Shown: one piece after another, positions 1 to 25,922 of the stretch
Layout: every line of letters begins with the position of its first letter
Position numbering within the stretch: the stretch's first letter is position 1
From: Tubulanus polymorphus
Lineage: Eukaryota; Nemertea; Palaeonemertea; Tubulaniformes; Tubulanidae
NCBI RefSeq assembly: GCF_964204645.1
Contig: NC_134028.1
Span: 26,758,153-26,822,152, forward strand
Direction of reading: 5' to 3'
DNA: 64,000 nucleotides
Notes under the pieces: generated by a model
Told to the model about the DNA's origin: nothing
Seen by the model: only the letters and a program-made list of their open reading frames with translations
Database searches by the model: none
Position numbers and translations under genes: made by a program

Positions 1-106
1 ATTCAATTGCGATAAATACAGAGAATTTCACAGGGATTACAAATAATGATGCTGAATTAATATCACATGGTATTTTTCATTCGAGAATATGTTATTTTTT
101 ACTCAC

Positions 107-344
107 CGAAAAATAATGTTCTCCATTTGGCGTGAAATATGGCGTAATAAATCCCGAAGATGGCGCTGATGTGTAGATATGTAAATAGAATGACGTTTCT
201 CCAGACTATTTTGCGGGGAGGCAGTTTCCCTTCTTGCTGCAGAATACTGGCTTCTGCTTCATTGACCAGGTCCAGGTCTGGAGTATAGCTGTCTGGTTTA
301 GTGGCGTCTACGATCGCCGAACCTTCTCTTATTCGTGGAGCCAT
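107..344 (-). CDS. SCD: Acyl-CoA delta-9 desaturase (stearoyl-CoA desaturase), first coding exon
   Basis: The ATG at 344-342 opens 79 codons plus one base and ends at a clean donor (GTGAGT, read at 106-101). The protein begins MAPRIREGSA and has an acidic N-terminal stretch. It then shows the family-typical KIVWRNVILFTYLHISAIFG segment (about residues 45-64), in which WRN-V precedes the first membrane helix. SCDs are ER membrane di-iron enzymes that put the cis-9 double bond into stearoyl- and palmitoyl-CoA with cytochrome b5. The three histidine boxes that bind iron are on later exons beyond the left edge, so catalytic competence cannot be judged. A possible acceptor (CCGGCAG) about 10 nt upstream of the ATG suggests a separate 5' UTR exon. 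The gene lies downstream of the ZASP-like gene on the same strand. The family call is strong; the paralogue is undetermined. Confidence 0.88.
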
Positions 345-1950
345 TATCTTCTACCTTAACTGCCGGAAATTTAGTATATATACGAATTATTAAGAATCAT
401 ATAAAGGCTAAGCGTGACGCACTGGACGTTAACGACTCCACAACACGACGCCGCGGTATTAACTGAAAATCGGCTAAAAAGAATTGTAAATATAGAACGG
501 AAGTGTTGTCTGGATGAGGTCTTTGCCAGGTCATCCACAACTACAGTTCAAGAGTTTGAATCCAGACAACTGACGACTGACCATGATATTATATATATAT
601 ATACATTTATATCACCGGCGATCGATATTTTGATTGTATAAAATTTTGCACGCACTTTGAGAACCATTTCTCATAGATATTTATATATTTAGTAACATTA
701 TCGTCTGTTTTTAGGTGCAGTTAGGTCAACATAGGGTTTACAATGTAGAATATACGGCGTCAATTATTTCAATAGATCGCGGCCATTGATTATCATTTAT
801 AAAGATGAGAGGAGAGTAGTCGGAGACACTATGTTATCGTTATAGGTAAATCTTATTATTTTCCGTAAAGGAAATTTTTAATGAAATACAATAGATTCCT
901 CTTGACTCCTGATTCGTTGGTATCGGTTAAGTCGGTAAACCGTTCATATCTTACCCGAATTTAAACCTCTGATAAACATTTATATATTCGGAAATTAATC
1001 TCTCAGATCGTTAACAACAACATCTACAGTGAGTCCCAACACTAAATACGCAGTTTTCTATATATCAACCAGACTCACCTATTTCCAGTGCTACGTATGA
1101 ATGTACGGGGACACTATTGTTCCAACACCGTTCACTGCTAGTGCTTAGCTCCTCTAAAAGTGACCGAATTGATGCAGTTATTATTCACGTCCGGAGTTGA
1201 GGTTTACTTTTATTTTCCGGGAACACGACACAAAAATTGCATGTGATACATGTGATCAAAGACCAAAGTGAATCGAGTGCGTAGCGGTGATACGAGTGTG
1301 GTATGAATGATCTGAATCACGTGTGTTTTGGCTGACGACATAACGAGCAATTATTGTGGCATTTATAAAAAAGGTATAAATATCGCAGCAGCGTTTAGTG
1401 ACATGCGCTATTCAGCCACGAAGCCCGTGCTACGAATTGGAATATGGTTAGGCGTCTACAATCGAGTTTCTACCACTTTCAGTAAATACAATGTCTACGT
1501 CTACATTGTACTACGTATTTTGAAATTAAGAGAAATGTATATTTTGTTGATGTACGTTAGAAGAATAAACTGACCGAGCTATGAGTCACGCATGTCAGAC
1601 TAATACGCGTCGTCATTTAACGATGCACCTGGCTGATATGAGTTTATCGTACGATGGTATGTTAATGTTTCTAACGGCGCTCTTTTGAGATCAAATCGAT
1701 AGATTTAAAAAGATAGAGTATTTTTCCATTATACACTCAATTACTTTGTAGTTCCTGTGGTTATTACGTGTGTTTTCACACATACCCGCGCTCGTACTCA
1801 AAGAGACGTCGACTTTACGGCTTGCATGGAGTATATCGGATTGGGCGGAAGACTATGTCCTCCTGCATAGCCAAGGTGGATGAGCAAAATATTAATGAGA
1901 GAAAGTAATATATACCATCATCGTACCATCCTAGTATGGTACTAATAAAT

Positions 1951-2055
1951 CGTCCTCCCTCGGCAGGGATTCGATCCCGATGACATCGAGACTGTCAGGG
2001 CGCGAAAGCTGAGTCTAGCTAAGCCATCAGATTGGAATCCCTGCCGAGGACGGTA
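1951..2055 (-). repeat. tRNA-related SINE-like element with palindromic ends
   Basis: Read on the minus strand, it carries an A-box-like stretch (TGGCTTAGCTAGA) followed by a B-box and T-arm-like stretch (GGGATCGAATCCC), the spacing expected of a tRNA-derived Pol III promoter. The ends are exact 15-bp inverted copies (1958-1972 and 2035-2049, CCTCGGCAGGGATTC), so the unit can fold back. Related copies lie at 36826-37056 (inverted pair) and about 31120-31182. It is not an intact tRNA because no acceptor stem closes. Confidence 0.5.
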
Positions 2056-2431
2056 CTATACCGTTACTGGTTTCGTTAATCCCCAGTTGAGCATCAATAT
2101 CCAGTTGACACGAATAGATAAGTGTCACCATCGACGAGAAGATTTGTCAAACAAAACCCACCCGATAAAAATGACGTAAAACGAATCGATTTCAAAACAG
2201 TTATTTTTTATTCAATTTTTGCATTTCATTTTTCTAGGCACGTTAAAACAACACAACGATTAATTATAATATTTTATCATACATTATACACAGTACATAC
2301 GTCAGCATACGTCATTAACTAATTCAAACAAGATGATGGACTTTGAGAAATTCTGATGTTCCTGTTGTTATTACCTTTGCTACTCCAACGTGACACCATC
2401 TTCTTCGATCAAGTATTTTAGAAGTGTGTTG

Positions 2432-2567
<136 letters not shown>

Positions 2568-3394
2568 ACATACAATACATATAATCTTAATCATTTGTTT
2601 ATTTCTACTCACGATGCCCATCACAGAAATAAACACAATTAAATTCATTAATGATCATATATTTATTAACACTACAGACCTGCCCGTGTCTAAAGATATA
2701 TTTAACATTATAGCTTATTTAATTAGATGTCGAATAAACTAAAAAATATTCTGATTTCATTCGTTTTTTTTATCACACGATCTAAAACTAGGTTAACTAT
2801 TACGTATTATCTAAACGGGATAGATTTTCGTAATGACAAAGCAACGGGTTTTTTTTTTCGTTTGAGATACATCAGGCGCGGTGAATAAGATAAAATTATC
2901 TATTTATATATATATAGACAAACGATTGTCTTCTTTTTCATTCTAAGAGGGAGACGAGCTACATAATAATCGTAGATTAATATAATATAAATATTAGTAC
3001 AGCAATAGAATCGTAATACACAAATATGTATGATGTAGTCGGCTGGTAAATATATATGTATATAAGGCAAGATGGAATACGCCAACGGGTATAATGATAG
3101 TAAAAATGCCAAAAATACGCGCAAAAGTCACTTTCACAAGTAAAGATGTTTAATATCAAACCTATAGAATATGTATTGTTTTTCCTGTATTCATAATGAC
3201 GTAACAAACATTAATATATTCATGCTTGACGAAAACTGAATCGGTAGAATATATCGTCTGGATGAGTCAGTGAAAATAAAATCATCGCCGTATACGAAAA
3301 AAAACAACGTAGAAAGTCCGAAATGTTGTGTACGTGGGTTAGTTCCAAGTTCGCTAGTTGTACGTATGTTCACAAGAGGGCGCTCCATTCGAAG

Positions 3395-3465
3395 ACAAAA
3401 CGTCGGTCTGTTTAGACACCCCGATGGCCGAACGAGGTTTGTCTAAACAAGATCCGACGTTTTGT
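3395..3465 (-). other. Stem-loop in the presumed 3' UTR of the ZASP-like gene
   Basis: Two arms, 3395-3418 and 3440-3465, pair over 12 bp (ACAAAACGTCGG with its complement) and again over 10 bp (TGTTTAGACA), with a small asymmetric internal loop and a 21-nt terminal loop. The 71-nt hairpin starts about 77 nt after the stop codon. It could be a UTR structure, a small-RNA precursor or a tiny MITE; the sequence does not decide. Confidence 0.5.
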
Positions 3466-3541
3466 GTTGGTAGTTTTTTTGTTTAAAGAAATGTTTCCGT
3501 TTTCGTGTGGTTCGATTAAGTCGTCGTTGTCGTTGCGCTGA

Positions 3542-16476
<12,935 letters not shown>

Positions 16477-16482
16477 GGCCTA

Positions 16483-16491
16483 CTAGGTCAT
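16483..16491 (-). promoter_or_regulatory. Two-codon upstream ORF (ATG ACC TAG) before the ZASP-like start
   Basis: On the minus strand AAAAAATGACCTAGTAGGCC precedes the main ATG. The upstream ATG has A at -3 and is followed after one codon by two consecutive TAG stops, six bases before the main start. If the 5' UTR is contiguous here, ribosomes would meet this minimal uORF first, so it may tune initiation. A UTR intron would remove it. Confidence 0.5.
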
Positions 16492-16670
16492 TTTTTGCTG
16501 GCTAGCCGCCGGAACAAGAAACTGTCAGTAGACGGGAACGAGGCTCGTCGAAACGCGACCCCAGCGAGAGTGCAAGGTTGAGCAGGAAGAGAGAGGAAGA
16601 GAGAGAGAGAAAGGGAGAGCGTTGAGCGAGATAGAGAGGGAGGGTACAGAGCTCCGTATGAGTCAAACAC

Positions 16671-16713
16671 ACTGCAGTCTGGTGGATAGACATTCAACTA
16701 AATATTATATGAT
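16671..16713 (-). promoter_or_regulatory. Possible core promoter of the ZASP-like gene
   Basis: On the minus strand CATATAATATTT (about 16711-16700) lies some 30 bp upstream of AGACTGCAGT (16680-16671), a TATA-like box with an initiator-like element. It would give a 5' UTR of about 200 nt that is strongly pyrimidine-rich (CT tracts at 16640-16560). GC content rises over this stretch. No experimental start site is available. Confidence 0.3.
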
Positions 16714-19700
16714 ATTCTTATCCAGGTGAATAACATAAAATATCAACAACACGATGAGCAATTTTTCAATCGCAATTTTACAAAAAAATAATGTAAGAAA
16801 GGTAGACTCATGTTTTGTAGACAGTGTCGGTAACTATCAACATTTGTTCAAAGCCGAAAGAAGTTTTTTGTGTAATGTAAGTTCAATAGAGGGCGAATCA
16901 GTCGGGGGTTGATGGTTGGTTTATAATCATTCTTATACTTACAGGAACCTCCCGGTTCAACACTACCGAAAACTGGAGTCTTTTGAGATGAAACATTTTC
17001 GTCTATTTTGTTCTTTTCTTTCTGTTATCCACAATAGAGTTCGAAATCTCCAAAATTGTTACTGACCTCAGTACATAATCTTACATCAGTTCGAAGCAAT
17101 TAAAAATCTACTTCCTAGTTGAGTAATCTTCATAAATCCACTCGACATTTCCCTAATACGTTGTTCTATTTCTTATCAAACTTGATATTCATGTTAACCA
17201 TTAATATGCTTTGTAAATGAAAGTTTAAGACAATTTGAATTTGAATTATTTGTAATTTGATACGAGAAAGAAGATAGTTTTGGTTCATTATGTTCAGCGA
17301 TTCACAGTCTTTGAGGATATTTTTCTCAACTGCTGGGAAACTGAAGGAATATAGGAACGACTAGGAAACTATGCTTGCACAAAAACATGATTGACAGGAT
17401 GACCGTAACACTCGGCCATCCGCACCCCTTCTGTCTCTCCAGGGGATTGTCAGAGTGTTTATCATATTTAAATGCTTTTGATTGCGAGAGTTTTTGTAGA
17501 TTCTCGTCAGAACTAAATGGATCCGAACCAACAGAGTTAAAACCTTTGCTGAATATACAGGAAATCGATCTGCAGTAAACTTAATCTTAATTGGCAACTG
17601 CACCGCGTGAGGATTAGTTCATTAGGTTATTAACAGCAGTTTAAGACTAATGGTCAGTGAATACGTTATTGAATATCTTCTGTATAACTACTGTTAGAAA
17701 CTGTCTACAGGGATTGTCTTAAAGTGTGTTTAACTAGAATAACATTGAAACTAGAGACCGATGTTAGATATTCGTTTCCCCATATTTTATAGTAATTAGC
17801 AGTTCCGAAGGTGATAGTACGACTTTCGGGGGCATTACAATTTATGATCTTTGTAAGATTCTTGTCAGACTTAGGATCAAAGTCTTGTAATCAGAGTTTG
17901 AGTGTTTAGGTGCATATAGTCACCACACCTGTACCGGTCACCGTTAGTGTCCTCATGACGCTGACCAGATGAACTTAAAACATAGTAATCACGATGGGTC
18001 TGTGGTCAATAAGTCAGTGGGCATTACGTGGTTTGCATACTGCACCAGCCTGAATTTGACTAGAAGGGTTAGGTTTATTTGTAGGTCTATATGTAATATA
18101 TAATGATATGCTTTTCTCCAAGCAACCGTTCTTTATGAAATTTGGTCGATGTTGGTATATTGTAGGCCTAGTGCTAATGATACAGTCATTGAGTCGACTT
18201 TCCACGGAACAAGACTCGAATCTTCGCGTGAAGTAGGCATTTCTGTCGCATCGCGTGCTGTTGTAGACTCACTCCATGACGTAGCAGCGCCTCACTCAAT
18301 CAATCGTACTTCTGCTGATAGAATAATCTAAACTACAGCCATATTTGATTTTTGTCCCTTGGCGAAAGATCTTGTGGTTTGATAAATATTACTGAACGAC
18401 TTGAAACGACACGAAGAAATATTATTTTCGTGTTCAATGAGCGCGTGATTTTGTCGCTGGAAAATTCTTAAAAGATTGAATCTCCACCAGTATGCGATTC
18501 CCAGGCCAGAGGTTGAGGACGATTCTACGAAATATCGTCGATATTCCTCGCCAACTCTCCAAAACAAATTTCAAACGTTACATCGAAAGTTGCGCTTGGA
18601 CGATCAATATTCATGTACGGAAAAAAACAGATCCTCGCTGTCTGACATGTAATATTTGGAAATCGTTAAGTTAAATGCTAGTCATTAAAAACGAATTTAT
18701 GGTTGAATCATTGTGTTGTGTGTTTTTTTGGAAGGCGATATTGGCAAAACAAAAAACCCATGATATCGACGAGGCTGAAAAAAGAATTCCTCTTGAAATG
18801 ACAGAATTGAGAAAACACAAGCCGTCATTGCTCGAACTGACGTCCTGTCTACAGATTAGACCGCAAAGAGTGGATTGACAATTTAGTCGATGAGGTATTT
18901 ACTGTTTACTTATCAGTTCGGTCGTGAATTTGAGTGATCGGTGATCACAGCAAAAACCGATAATTACTTAATCAGTATTCTATGCATAAATCGGTGTCGA
19001 GTACGTTCTGTGTCAACGTTCAAAGCGGTACATCTAAATTACTAACATATCCCTCGTGTCCCGGAAAGAATTCTGATCTAAGAGGTCCGGTTACTCGAAG
19101 AGGAGGAGTCTTATAGTTGCTGTAAATTGTTGGTTCATCGCCCAGTTCTGTAGTAAAATTGTAATCAGTTCATTTCTTTAACTGCCCGGTCTACTTAGCT
19201 TGATCGTGGTTTTAAAAAGACTAGTGTACAGGGATAGGCGGTCTGCGGGGTCAACTTTATGGCGTGGGCGTTAGTAGACGGTCGTTTTGTTGATGAAAGA
19301 TGAAATCGAAAAGAAAAAACCCATAGCGATGAGGTAAGAATCTCTGAAACTGGTCACCGACGAGACGAGCGTTCCCTTGTAACACGCGGCATAACTGGTT
19401 TTCTGCCGTCGTCAAAATCGATTTTTCAAATTGCAGTTGTTCCTACTGTATCAACTCTTTGGTCGCTAATTCAACATCATCGAAAATAATTCATACGTTA
19501 AACGGGTTTCGAACTCACTGTCAAAATAAGGCGGAAAATGTTTCTTCTAATGATAGAATAAAATGGTTAATTTTACGAATGAGTGGAAAGCGTTCGATTA
19601 ATTTCGAGCCCTTGATATTCGACGACGATGTCGCTTATATTAGATTGCGAACGATGATTTCATTACGTAAAACTCAGGAGACAATCAAAGTGAAATATAG

Positions 19701-21167
19701 CAAAGTCGAATTCGTGTGTGTTTTGCGACATGATTTACTATTTTTATCACAAAAAACGCAAATCATGTTACCATTAAACCATATGTTACTTGATGTTTGT
19801 GTGTCATATGTCTGTGGTTAATAATGAAATAACCCTGTCTAACGCGTGGCGTGATGTGGGTCTATGCGCTTTTTTAGATAAACATTGAAAGGATATTTTC
19901 AGATATTCAGATAGATATGAATCCTGTTGAATCGCGGGCATTATTTAGAAGGATTATCATTTACTGCATAAACCATCTCGCGATAAAGCGATCAATTTTC
20001 TATGTTTTGATTCAGCAAGAAAAATAAAAAAGCTATTCCAAAAACGCATTTCGAGATTATGTTTGTATTTGGTGACCACGCTTTTACTGCTTTAAGTACA
20101 AATTCTGTATCATATATTTCAAGAATTTCCAACCTTAATAATTCTAAGCTGTTCATTTTAGTATTTGCTAGAAAACACCACAAATCGAAAGATGACAAAA
20201 TGACGGTTGTGAAGTGTCTAGCGGAAGTGACGTGTCCGCATCGTCCATAAAAATATTAAGGTCAATAAAATTAGCAACAACAGGAGCTGAAACCGAGAAA
20301 ATGAAACCAGTAAATTCTCATCGTTACTGTTTGTTATTTCTATCAGGTAAGAAGTTCGTGACGTGTTGAAGGTAAATCGAGCACGTATCGGGAACACAAC
20401 CATCATCAACCGCGTCGATCAACGGCTTCTTGCGAGCGTAGAAATTGATTGCACCGTTTATAGGCTTTACCGCGGCGTCCGTATATCATACTTATATAGA
20501 ATTACTCGCGAACGAACTTAGACGGGCTGGCTGTGTAATTTACGCGAAGCCACGTAAAGTCACGTAAAGTCGCGTTTAGGCTAGGTAAATCACGTGTGAC
20601 AGCACCTTACTATACGAAACCATGCGTGACGAAAGACAGAAAATCCGTCTTAACCGACATCAATAATCTATGCTGTTTGAATTACTTTGCGTGAGGTGGG
20701 TTTGTGCTCATATACTGAGCCTGTGTCTCAGACACGCCTAATTTCACTCATATTTCTATTATGGATTCTAAGTGGGAACCACGCCGGTCACAGGAAGTAG
20801 TCAACATCCCTTCGATATCCTGGATGCTGTCGTTTACATCATCGATCAGTTTATCACCTCAGGCGATACAACAACTAATCATTCTCTAACTCATACGGGT
20901 CTACTCCGCCTTTCATTCTCTCCAGCACTTTCAGGTGTCCTTTTTTCACAACAGCCAGGCAGAAACTAAGAACTCACCCCTCCTCATGACAAACAGGGAT
21001 AATCTAACTCATTGTTTGTTAGATGGTTGGAACATTGTGTATGGTTCTATGAATACTTATTTGTTTGTACCCTGCACCCCTCACATAATACACTTTTAAT
21101 GGGTGAAGTCCGATTTTTCATTGTGTTCTAATGAAATGTTTATGTCTGTGAAGTCAGGTAAAACGTG

Positions 21168-21199
21168 TATATAAAGTACATAAATGTATTCAGACATCA
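21168..21199 (+). promoter_or_regulatory. TATA box with initiator-like spacing, plus strand (weak candidate)
   Basis: TATATAAAG at 21168-21176 is a textbook TATA match, and TCAGA with its A at 21199 sits 31 bp downstream, as in arthropod-type initiators. No coding exon is evident nearby, so it may be chance in AT-rich DNA or an unseen non-coding transcript. Confidence 0.2.
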
Positions 21200-22076
21200 G
21201 ACAGGTGGCTCAAGGCCGAACTTTGGATTTTGTAACTGTAGTCGACTAGATTTCGGACTCTAATGATCCATTACACTACATTTTAGTCTTATACAAATCA
21301 CAGTGTCGGCCATCTTGGAACCAAGTCTAAACTACAGCAACCGCACTCAATCCCGTGGTCGACCATTCCCGTACCAGGGTTCCGACTAACTGACATTCAG
21401 TTTCACGACAAATAGTCGACTAACTCCGATAACCGAAGCTCGTCAAGGATATCAATGATAATCAGGACGGTTAAGAAAATCAAATCTTGTTTGTGTCAAC
21501 TGTCATCTATCTTGTTGTTGTTGACGCGTGTGCAATGAACGACTGCGTGCACCGATGCTCGTTTCACTGTTCTATAGTCCATTAACAATGTGTACGAGAG
21601 CCGTTTGTTTAATGAACTGTAAACATTAATACCTTCTGCTGCGTCTCAAGTCGCGCTATCAATCAAATCACAGTCGACTTCAAATTATCACCAGTATACC
21701 CGCCTGATGAAACCTGAACTCGAATTGCGGTCGTGGGGGAAATTTTCCTTCGAGAAGTTTGAAAAATCGAAAAATCTATTTCGACTACAGCGAACCGGTC
21801 AACGAGACACCGTTGATAAAATAGTATGTAAATCCGTGTTGTGACGATATAATAGAGAATCCCACAATAATAACGAAAGACAAAGTCTGAAAATGATTCT
21901 TAGAACTAGTAGTTTATTCGACGTTTCGACTATATTCTAATAGTTACGTTTCTGATGACTATTTCTCTATATTAGGTAGATGAGTAGACAAGATCCGTAC
22001 ATCATTGATTTCACGTGTATTTGCGTATATGTGTAGGGTCCGTGGTTGAAATTGAAACTCACAGAAGGCACTGTAT

Positions 22077-22110
22077 CAGTTATCAATCGATACTAATCGA
22101 TTGATAACTG
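22077..22110. other. Perfect 15-bp inverted repeat with 4-nt loop
   Basis: CAGTTATCAATCGAT (22077-22091) is followed after ACTA by its exact complement (22096-22110). The function is unknown. It could be a palindromic factor site or a minimal foldback. Confidence 0.9.
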
Positions 22111-23187
22111 AAGAAAGGAGATAATCAAAATGCGACTTCTCGACTTAACGACCGTGCTATGACTACTCACGTATCCCATTTCTCAAATACTTTCTTTCGA
22201 TTTTCGGAGGCGTTGAATATTTCAAAGAGGAAACGTAAAACGTCCCAGGAATAATTAAACCAAATAGGTTGACAAAACGAGATGTTTTTCTTTAATTACT
22301 CCAAGCATTTTTTTCGCACTAGTATCTTCGTATTATCAATGAACCAATAAAGGCTTCGTTTTTCGATCTGGTAAACAGATACCTGAACAAAAAACTGACG
22401 TCTGCGCGCTCTTTTCCTTTTGTATTTTGGATTGATTGCGTGCCAGCTCGAGCTGTGTTGTGACAAAATCGTGTGTCATTTGATGCGGTTACTGTAGACA
22501 TCCATCAAAGTTTTGTCAGCAGATAACTAAGTATCCGACCCAATTTAAGGATGTATTGAAGAATATGTTTCACAGGCCTAATTACATCAATGCTGATATA
22601 TATACACACTAACTAAAGGTATCTATACATTACTGATCGGGAATTCAATTACTGCTGCGCTGATGCTTATTAAATAAACTTGTTGCTAATAGTGGATAGT
22701 TCGTGCACTGATGGTGGTCACACGACGGCGACACCCAAGTTCACATATCTGACGTCAAACGGACCGTACGAGCTATTAGCAACGTCACTGATGATACTAC
22801 TAATTACGGTGGTAGATATAGCTGAAGGGAACAAAGGTTTCAGATGGAGCTTGTAAGTGGACATCGATATTCAATGCATAGCAATTATACACGGGCTTCT
22901 ATCGACATCCGCGCATTGTAACCAATTATAGTGGCCTATTGCTTGATGACATCTTTCGCATGATTTTTAGCCCAGGTGGCCCCGCTCGCCGGTCCCCGTA
23001 CTGGCCATCACCTCTATACCGTGCACAACGCCCTTTAAGTATTCTCAACTTGGCAACTTTACTTTTTCGGGGCTCATTTTATGACAATCCAATGTTTTTA
23101 TGTCAAATTTGATCTAACTATGAACGCAGTTTTATAGTCAATTGAACTTCAGATTGGGTTCCATAGTTGTGTGGGTTTAAATTCGAC

Positions 23188-23257
23188 CCTAGACCATCAG
23201 CTCCACAGTTATGTGGGTGGATCCTAGACCATCAGCTCCACAGTTATGTAGGTGGAT
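23188..23257. repeat. 35-bp direct tandem duplication
   Basis: Two units of CCTAGACCATCAGCTCCACA plus GTTATGTGGGTGGAT differ by one base. A partial third copy (ATAGTTGTGTGGG) lies just upstream. Confidence 0.9.
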
Positions 23258-23382
23258 CCTATAAACTTTCATTTATCCGGTGAATAAAACTCACATGTCT
23301 GAAATCATGTCCTGCTCGTCACGTAGTTCAGCATTTGAACAGCAAACATATACTTGTCAATGATTTCTAAGTGACGGTGGTG

Positions 23383-23546
23383 AGGGATGGATGCTGGGAG
23401 GGGGAGAGGGATGGATGCTGGGAGGGGGAGAGGGACGGATGCTGGGAGGTGGAGAGGTATGGATGCTGGGAGGGGGAGAGGGATGGATGCTGGGAGAGGG
23501 ATGGATGCTGGGAGGGGAGAGGGATGGATGCTGGGAGGTGGAGAGG
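23383..23546. repeat. 24-bp G-rich minisatellite, about 7 copies
   Basis: Units of GGGATGGATGCTGGGAGGGG plus GAGA, with 18- and 23-bp shortened variants. The G-runs give quadruplex potential on the plus strand, and the open frames across it in several frames are repeat artefacts. Confidence 0.95.
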
Positions 23547-23689
23547 CAGTCACTAGTCATATATCGATACTTGTATTGAGATATCTGATGAGTATCTGGG
23601 AGTTTATTGATATTTGTGTTTGTATCAGAAATAGAATCAATGATTTTCTGATGATACATTTATGAATGTTGTATTTAAACGGACGCTTC

Positions 23690-24300
23690 TGCAGCTGACA
23701 CTACGCGGTGTTTAATTGTCGGATAAACGCTTATTGCTACTTAACGCCGCGCGTAACTATGAGAACCGTTCCCAACGTCGTTTACGTTGAAAGTAGCCGT
23801 TAGTTCAACGTTTAATTGTAGCTGATTCAATTACGCCGCGTTAAGTAGCGTACGTAGCCGCCATAAACCGCCAAGTTACCCAACAATCGCCACGCGTTCC
23901 GTTACCGCTGCCGCCGCCACCGCCGCCGCTAACGTCAAAACGAGTGATGATGAGCCAGTTCAGCGGTACTCGTGACGTCACACGCTGCAATGAACCTGCC
24001 ACAACCAATTACTGCCGGCGACGACATGCGCTTCATTGACGCTGGAAATATTGGCACAGTTCGTCAGAAAGTTCGAATATAGCTGCGAACAGATCGCGCT
24101 AAAAATCAATGATTAGTTTATCGCATCGACTGTTATAGTTAAAAAATCACACCAGCGCGCACCAGATGTATAAAGATACGTTTATATAACTATACGGGGA
24201 TTCGAGAGTGAAAAACATCGACGTGTGTTAAAACGACGTTATTCGCACGTTTTCAGCGGTTTTCTGTTGGCACCGGCGTTAGATGACGTTCCAACGCTGT
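23690..24300. promoter_or_regulatory. CpG-rich patch with CRE site, possible promoter region
   Basis: Against an AT-rich background this stretch has many CpGs, a GCC-triplet tract (about 23905-23931) and a full CRE (TGACGTCA, 23973-23980). A TATA-like TTTATATAAC follows at about 24180-24189 and a possible donor (CTCGGTAAAA) near 24400. It could be the promoter of a 5' non-coding exon, but no linked coding exon can be shown. Confidence 0.25.
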
Positions 24301-25785
24301 AGTAGTTGTTTTGTATATTCGAGTATTTCAAACATCAGTGGAATTACTTTAACACATTCTCTCCCGCGATAAATATTTCACAAATACGATACATTTCTAC
24401 TCGGTAAAAAGATGAGTTTTTATGAAGAAGTCTAAAAACTGGCGGTCAAGATTTCTGCGTGGAATACAGGGACATACTCGATATCTGAAAATAGGTAGGT
24501 GGTAGAGATTATAGCGGAAAAATGCAAATAATTATATTTTGGTTCTACATGGAAATATTGTTATGGTCCAACTTTATAGGCCATCTTTCTCTTTTCCTCT
24601 TTTTTCTATAAATTACGGTAGACTCGGTAGACGGTTAGTTCGACTGTAATCTATTTGGAAAAACCTTCTAAATCACTGATTCGCAACTCGGTAGAATATT
24701 GACTGTCCCATATCTACGGCAAAGCGCAGTCTATATCTCAGTGTCTGTACCACAGGTTCGTCGTAACAACTCGACAGTGAGCTGAAAAAACTGAGGGGGT
24801 GCCTGAAGTTGAGGTTCAATGAAGATGATATAATATTCACGTGTATATGAACATCTTACGAAAAGTCCAAAAGTTTCATATAGAATACTGTTTTTTTTTA
24901 AATTCCGATTTCTAACTGATATCGATCTTATTTCAAGACAACTGCAATAACTTTTTTATATCCATGAAAATACACAAGAAAGTATTTCTTTTGCAATTCA
25001 GTGCCATTTCATGAAAGGTTATCTATCATTAAGGTAAATACTATAGTGATTAAATGTTGTAATCAGAGCCGCCTATATACAGTGCAATCTGTTGATCTAT
25101 CGAGGGAGATATTTTAGCGAGATGGCAGTAGACATTTGAGATACCACACACCTCCTCCTACACGTGAAGATACAAATTGCTATCTGACGCTCTGACGATT
25201 TCTGCAATAGTAATTAACGATAAGGTTTCTTGGGAGTGTTGATAAAATTGAATTATCTGATGACCTATACAGGTTCAATCAAGCATTCATCATAATTTAT
25301 AACGGAAATATATCTGTCCAAAATTCCAAAATACACGGTGGAAAAAAGTTTGCATTAGTGAACTTGTTGTCACCTCGCAGGCTCATATTCAATAATTCCA
25401 TTATGTTTGGCTTCTTCACGGGATTTTCTCTGTACATCGGAAACGACAGGCGTTGATGGGAAACAAAATCCTGTTCGATCCATTTTAATGAGCGCGATTC
25501 GATAGAATTCAAATTGAAGTCTTTAGCGAAAATTTAGAAATAAATTGGAATGAAGCATCGCTCGCAGCTAAATACGCGTTGAAAGCTTCGTTAGGGAACA
25601 TTGAGAGACGTTCAATAGTACTCAATACTTCATCTATAACACAAGACCTGAGACAAACTACGACAAACAAAGCCTCCACGATCTGACATTCTATTTCGAA
25701 AATAATTGAGTTTCCAGATTCATTTGTATCAGTGAAATTATAATCCCAAGATTTAGCATTAGCATCCCTTGACTGGGGGTGGAGA

Positions 25786-25922
25786 CGGAGATGGAGCTGG
25801 AGTAAGGAGATGGAGCTGGAGTAAGGAGATGGAGCTGGAGTAAGGAAATGGAGCTGGAGTAAGGAAATGGAGCTGGAGTAAGGAGATGGAGCTGGAGTAA
25901 GGAAATGGAGCTGGAGTAAGGA
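25786..25922. repeat. 19-bp minisatellite, about 7 copies
   Basis: Tandem GGAGATGGAGCTGGAGTAA with a G-to-A variant (GGAAATGG). The Ser/Leu/Pro-rich minus-strand frame through it is a repeat artefact. Confidence 0.95.

Noticed and set aside
19459-19821. 120-residue plus-strand frame
   Set aside because: No recognisable domain, no splice context, and composition like the surrounding AT-rich DNA.
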